DNA of 64,000 nt from Rhodocyclus tenuis (GTDB lineage Bacteria; Pseudomonadota; Gammaproteobacteria; Burkholderiales; Rhodocyclaceae), in NCBI RefSeq assembly GCF_014197755.1, contig NZ_JACIGE010000006.1, positions 1-64,000 on the forward strand, given 5' to 3'. Shown one piece after another: positions 62,083 to 64,000 of the stretch (the first letter of the stretch is position 1; the number at the start of each line of letters is the position of its first letter). A program made the translations under genes and the position numbers. The notes below the pieces were generated by a model that was not told where the DNA came from, made no database searches, and saw only the letters and a program-made list of their open reading frames with translations.

Positions 62083-63293
62083 GCGCCAAAGCCGCCAGCG
62101 CCCACCCATCCACTACTGCGGACGCACCGAAGCGTCAGGGCTTCGGCACGCGCGTCATCCACGCCGGACAATCGCCCGACCCGTCGACCGGCGCGATCAT
62201 GCCGCCGATCTACGCCAACTCGACCTACGTGCAGGACAGCCCCGGCGTGCACAAGGGCCTCGACTACGGCCGCTCGCACAACCCGACGCGCTGGGCCTTC
62301 GAGCGCTGCATCGCCGATCTGGAAAGCGGCGCGCAGGCCTTCGCCTTCGCCTCCGGACTCGCCGCCATCGCCACCGTGCTCGAACTGCTCGACGGCGGCG
62401 CGCACATCATCGCCGGCGACGACCTCTACGGCGGCACCTACCGTCTGCTCGAACGCGTGCGCCGGCGCAGCGCCAAGCTCGATTTCAGCTTCGTCGACCT
62501 CACCGATCCGGCGGCACTCGCCGCGGCGATCCGCCCGGAAACGCGCATGGTGCTGGTCGAAACGCCGACCAATCCGCTGCTCAAGCTCGTCGATCTGCGC
62601 GAAATCGCCGCCGTCTGCCGCGCGCGCGGCCTGATCGGCGTTGTCGACAACACCTTCGCCAGCCCGTGGATCCAGCGCCCGCTCGAACTCGGCTTCGACA
62701 TCGTCGTGCATTCGACGACCAAGTATCTCAATGGCCACTCCGACGTGATCGGCGGTGTCGCCATCGTCAGCGGCGACGAGCGCAGCGCCGAATGGCGCGA
62801 ACGCCTGGGCTTCCTGCAGAACGCCGTCGGCTCGATCGCCGGCCCCTTCGACAGCTTCCTCGCGCTGCGCGGCGTGAAAACGCTCAACGTGCGCATGGAG
62901 CGGCACTGCCAGAACGCGCTCGAACTGGCGCGCTGGCTCGAAGCCGAGCCCAAGGTCAGCCGCGTGCGCTACCCCGGCCTCGCCTCGCACCCGCAGCACG
63001 CACTCGCGCGGCGGCAGATGCGCGGCTTCGGCGGCATGATCTCGCTCGATCTCGCCAGCGACCTTGCCGGCGCGCGGCGCTTTCTCGAACGCTGCGAGAT
63101 CTTCTCGCTGGCCGAAAGCCTCGGCGGCGTCGAGAGCCTGATCGAGCATCCGGCGATCATGACGCACGCCAGCATCCCGGCCGCGCAACGCGCCGCGCAC
63201 GGCATCGGCGATTCGCTGATCCGTCTGTCGGTCGGCATTGAGGATGTCGAAGACCTGAAAACCGACCTGCGCCAGGCGCTGGCGGCAGTCTAA
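62079..63293 (+). CDS. Cystathionine gamma-lyase/gamma-synthase family enzyme
   Basis: PLP enzyme of 404 residues of the Cys/Met-metabolism family. Signatures: TRVIHAGQSPDPSTGAIMPP, LDYGRSHNPTRWAFERCIAD, the Schiff-base lysine in VVHSTTKYLNGHSDVIGG near 220, and SLGGVESLIEHPAIMTHAS near 350. With cbs directly upstream (4-nt ATGA overlap), the gamma-lyase reaction, cystathionine to cysteine, completes reverse transsulfuration and is the more likely role. Gamma-synthase activity cannot be excluded from sequence. Confidence 0.92.
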   Translation: MSAKAASAHPSTTADAPKRQGFGTRVIHAGQSPDPSTGAIMPPIYANSTYVQDSPGVHKGLDYGRSHNPTRWAFERCIADLESGAQAFAFASGLAAIATVLELLDGGAHIIAGDDLYGGTYRLLERVRRRSAKLDFSFVDLTDPAALAAAIRPETRMVLVETPTNPLLKLVDLREIAAVCRARGLIGVVDNTFASPWIQRPLELGFDIVVHSTTKYLNGHSDVIGGVAIVSGDERSAEWRERLGFLQNAVGSIAGPFDSFLALRGVKTLNVRMERHCQNALELARWLEAEPKVSRVRYPGLASHPQHALARRQMRGFGGMISLDLASDLAGARRFLERCEIFSLAESLGGVESLIEHPAIMTHASIPAAQRAAHGIGDSLIRLSVGIEDVEDLKTDLRQALAAV

Positions 63294-63295
63294 GG

Positions 63296-63326
63296 CCCGG
63301 CGGCGATTTCCTTATGCTTCGCCGGG
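63296..63326 (+). terminator. Possible terminator after the cystathionine lyase gene
   Basis: 7-bp stem CCCGGCG / CGCCGGG with a 17-nt loop, directly after the stop codon. A second small hairpin (CGAAG/CTTCG) with T5 in its loop follows at 63333-63350. No proper T tract. Confidence 0.4.
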
Positions 63327-63414
63327 TGATAAGCGAAGACGTTTTTCTTCGTTCCGCGAATCGGGAGGCGTCGGGATACTCAGTCCGTCAAAACCACCCG
63401 ACAGGAAATCCGTC

Positions 63415-64000
63415 ATGACTCTTTCCCGACTGCTGGCCGGCATTGTCCGCACCGCTGCCGCCCTCGTCCTCAGCCTCGGCGTCAGCACCGCTTTCGCCCA
63501 GGCCGAGCCCAAGACCATCATCTTCGGCGTCGCCCCTGGGCCCTATGGCGACCTGATCAAGCAGGGCATCCAGCCCGGCCTGGAAAAGAAGGGCTACAAG
63601 GTCGTCCTCAAGGAATTCAGCGACTGGGTGCAGCCGAACATCGCGCTCGACAACGGCGCGACGGATGCAAACCTCTTCCAGCACGGCATCTATCTCGAGA
63701 AGTTCTCGGCCGACAAGGGCCTAAAGCTGTCGCCGCTGATCAAGGTGCCGACCGCCGGTCTGGGCTTCTACTCGAACAAGATCAAGTCGCTCGACGAACT
63801 GAAGAAGGGTGACGTCGTCACGCTGCCGAACGATCCGACCAATCTCGCCCGTGCCCTGCGCTTCCTCGCCAAGCTCGACCTGCTGACCTTCAAGAAGGAC
63901 ATTGATCCGACCAAGGCTTCCGAGAAGGACATCGAGCACAACCCACGCGGCATCGTCTTCAAGCCGCTGGAAGCGGCGCAGTTGCCGCGCACACTGGATA
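63415..64000 (+). CDS. metQ: MetQ/NlpA-family methionine-binding protein (3' end outside window)
   Basis: N-terminal 195 residues of a periplasmic binding protein of the D-methionine ABC importer. The signal peptide (TAAALVLSLGVSTAFAQ) has no lipobox, so the protein is likely soluble rather than a lipoprotein like E. coli MetQ. The mature part has IIFGVAPGPYGDLIKQGIQP, DWVQPNIALDNGATDANLFQ, GLGFYSNKIKSLDELKKGDV and LPNDPTNLARAL, all family landmarks. It follows four sulfur-amino-acid genes, supporting methionine as ligand. metN and metI would be expected downstream of the window. ACAGGAAA precedes the ATG. Confidence 0.92.
   Translation, partial: MTLSRLLAGIVRTAAALVLSLGVSTAFAQAEPKTIIFGVAPGPYGDLIKQGIQPGLEKKGYKVVLKEFSDWVQPNIALDNGATDANLFQHGIYLEKFSADKGLKLSPLIKVPTAGLGFYSNKIKSLDELKKGDVVTLPNDPTNLARALRFLAKLDLLTFKKDIDPTKASEKDIEHNPRGIVFKPLEAAQLPRTLD

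Noticed and set aside
63294-63414. A SAM-responsive riboswitch before metQ
   Set aside because: The 120-nt gap shows only small GC hairpins; I cannot find a conserved SAM riboswitch core.

Overview
The window is high-GC DNA, almost entirely coding. Its gene complement points to a betaproteobacterium, most likely of the Rhodocyclales (Accumulibacter/Dechloromonas/Propionivibrio-like). The pointers are a phaC-phaB-phaR polyhydroxybutyrate cluster, a cyclic beta-1,2-glucan synthase, small BON/CsbD/DUF3309 stress proteins, a kdp operon and a short membrane protein that I recall from betaproteobacteria. The taxonomic call is inference; no rRNA is present.

Layout. 0.1-1.7 kb: an unrecognised protein behind a sigma-28-like (flagellar) promoter. 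1.9-3.4 kb: decayed DNA, with an EAL-domain remnant and a frameshifted chrA. 3.5-5.2 kb: a hipBA toxin-antitoxin pair with three operator palindromes spaced exactly 50 bp apart. 5.3-7.2 kb: upp-uraA uracil salvage. 7.3-16.4 kb: an extended kdp operon (30-aa ORF, kdpF, A, B, C, a PtsN-like EIIA, a 100-aa ORF, kdpD, kdpE). 16.4-21.2 kb: an Fe-S oxidoreductase, a spermidine-synthase-like protein, a thioredoxin-fold protein and a TPR glycosyltransferase. 21.5-22.7 kb: arsC/spx-like and hslO. 22.8-25.5 kb: small envelope/stress proteins. 25.8-34.6 kb: the giant glucan synthase, with a Crp-like regulator converging on it. 35.8-38.3 kb: more envelope/stress lipoproteins. 38.3-44.6 kb: a FAD oxidase, rimO and phaR-phaB-phaC. 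44.9-47.3 kb: a small membrane protein, a ZIP transporter and gltX. 47.4-47.8 kb: tRNA-Ala, -Glu and -Asp. 48-49.8 kb: an MltD-like lytic transglycosylase. 49.8-54.7 kb: a peptide-type ABC transporter without a binding protein. 55-56.5 kb: a small ORF, an XRE-cupin regulator and an extraordinary methionine-rich protein. 56.7-64 kb: threonine aldolase, then metY-metX-cbs-cystathionine lyase-metQ (cut by the window end).

Two themes stand out. Osmotic and potassium homeostasis is served by kdp, the glucan synthase and the OsmB/BON-type envelope proteins. Sulfur amino acid metabolism is served by homoserine acetylation, direct sulfhydrylation, both steps of reverse transsulfuration and methionine uptake.

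The least ordinary items are: (1) a 156-residue protein with 70 Met and 11 Cys built from a 56-residue tandem duplication; (2) a kdp operon carrying an EIIA-Ntr homologue whose phospho-histidine is cysteine, placed just before the KdpD sensor kinase gene; (3) an Hsp33 lacking three of the four zinc-switch cysteines; (4) the regularly spaced hipBA operators; (5) a 20-bp motif shared upstream of three small stress genes; (6) a six-copy octamer repeat directly before metY.
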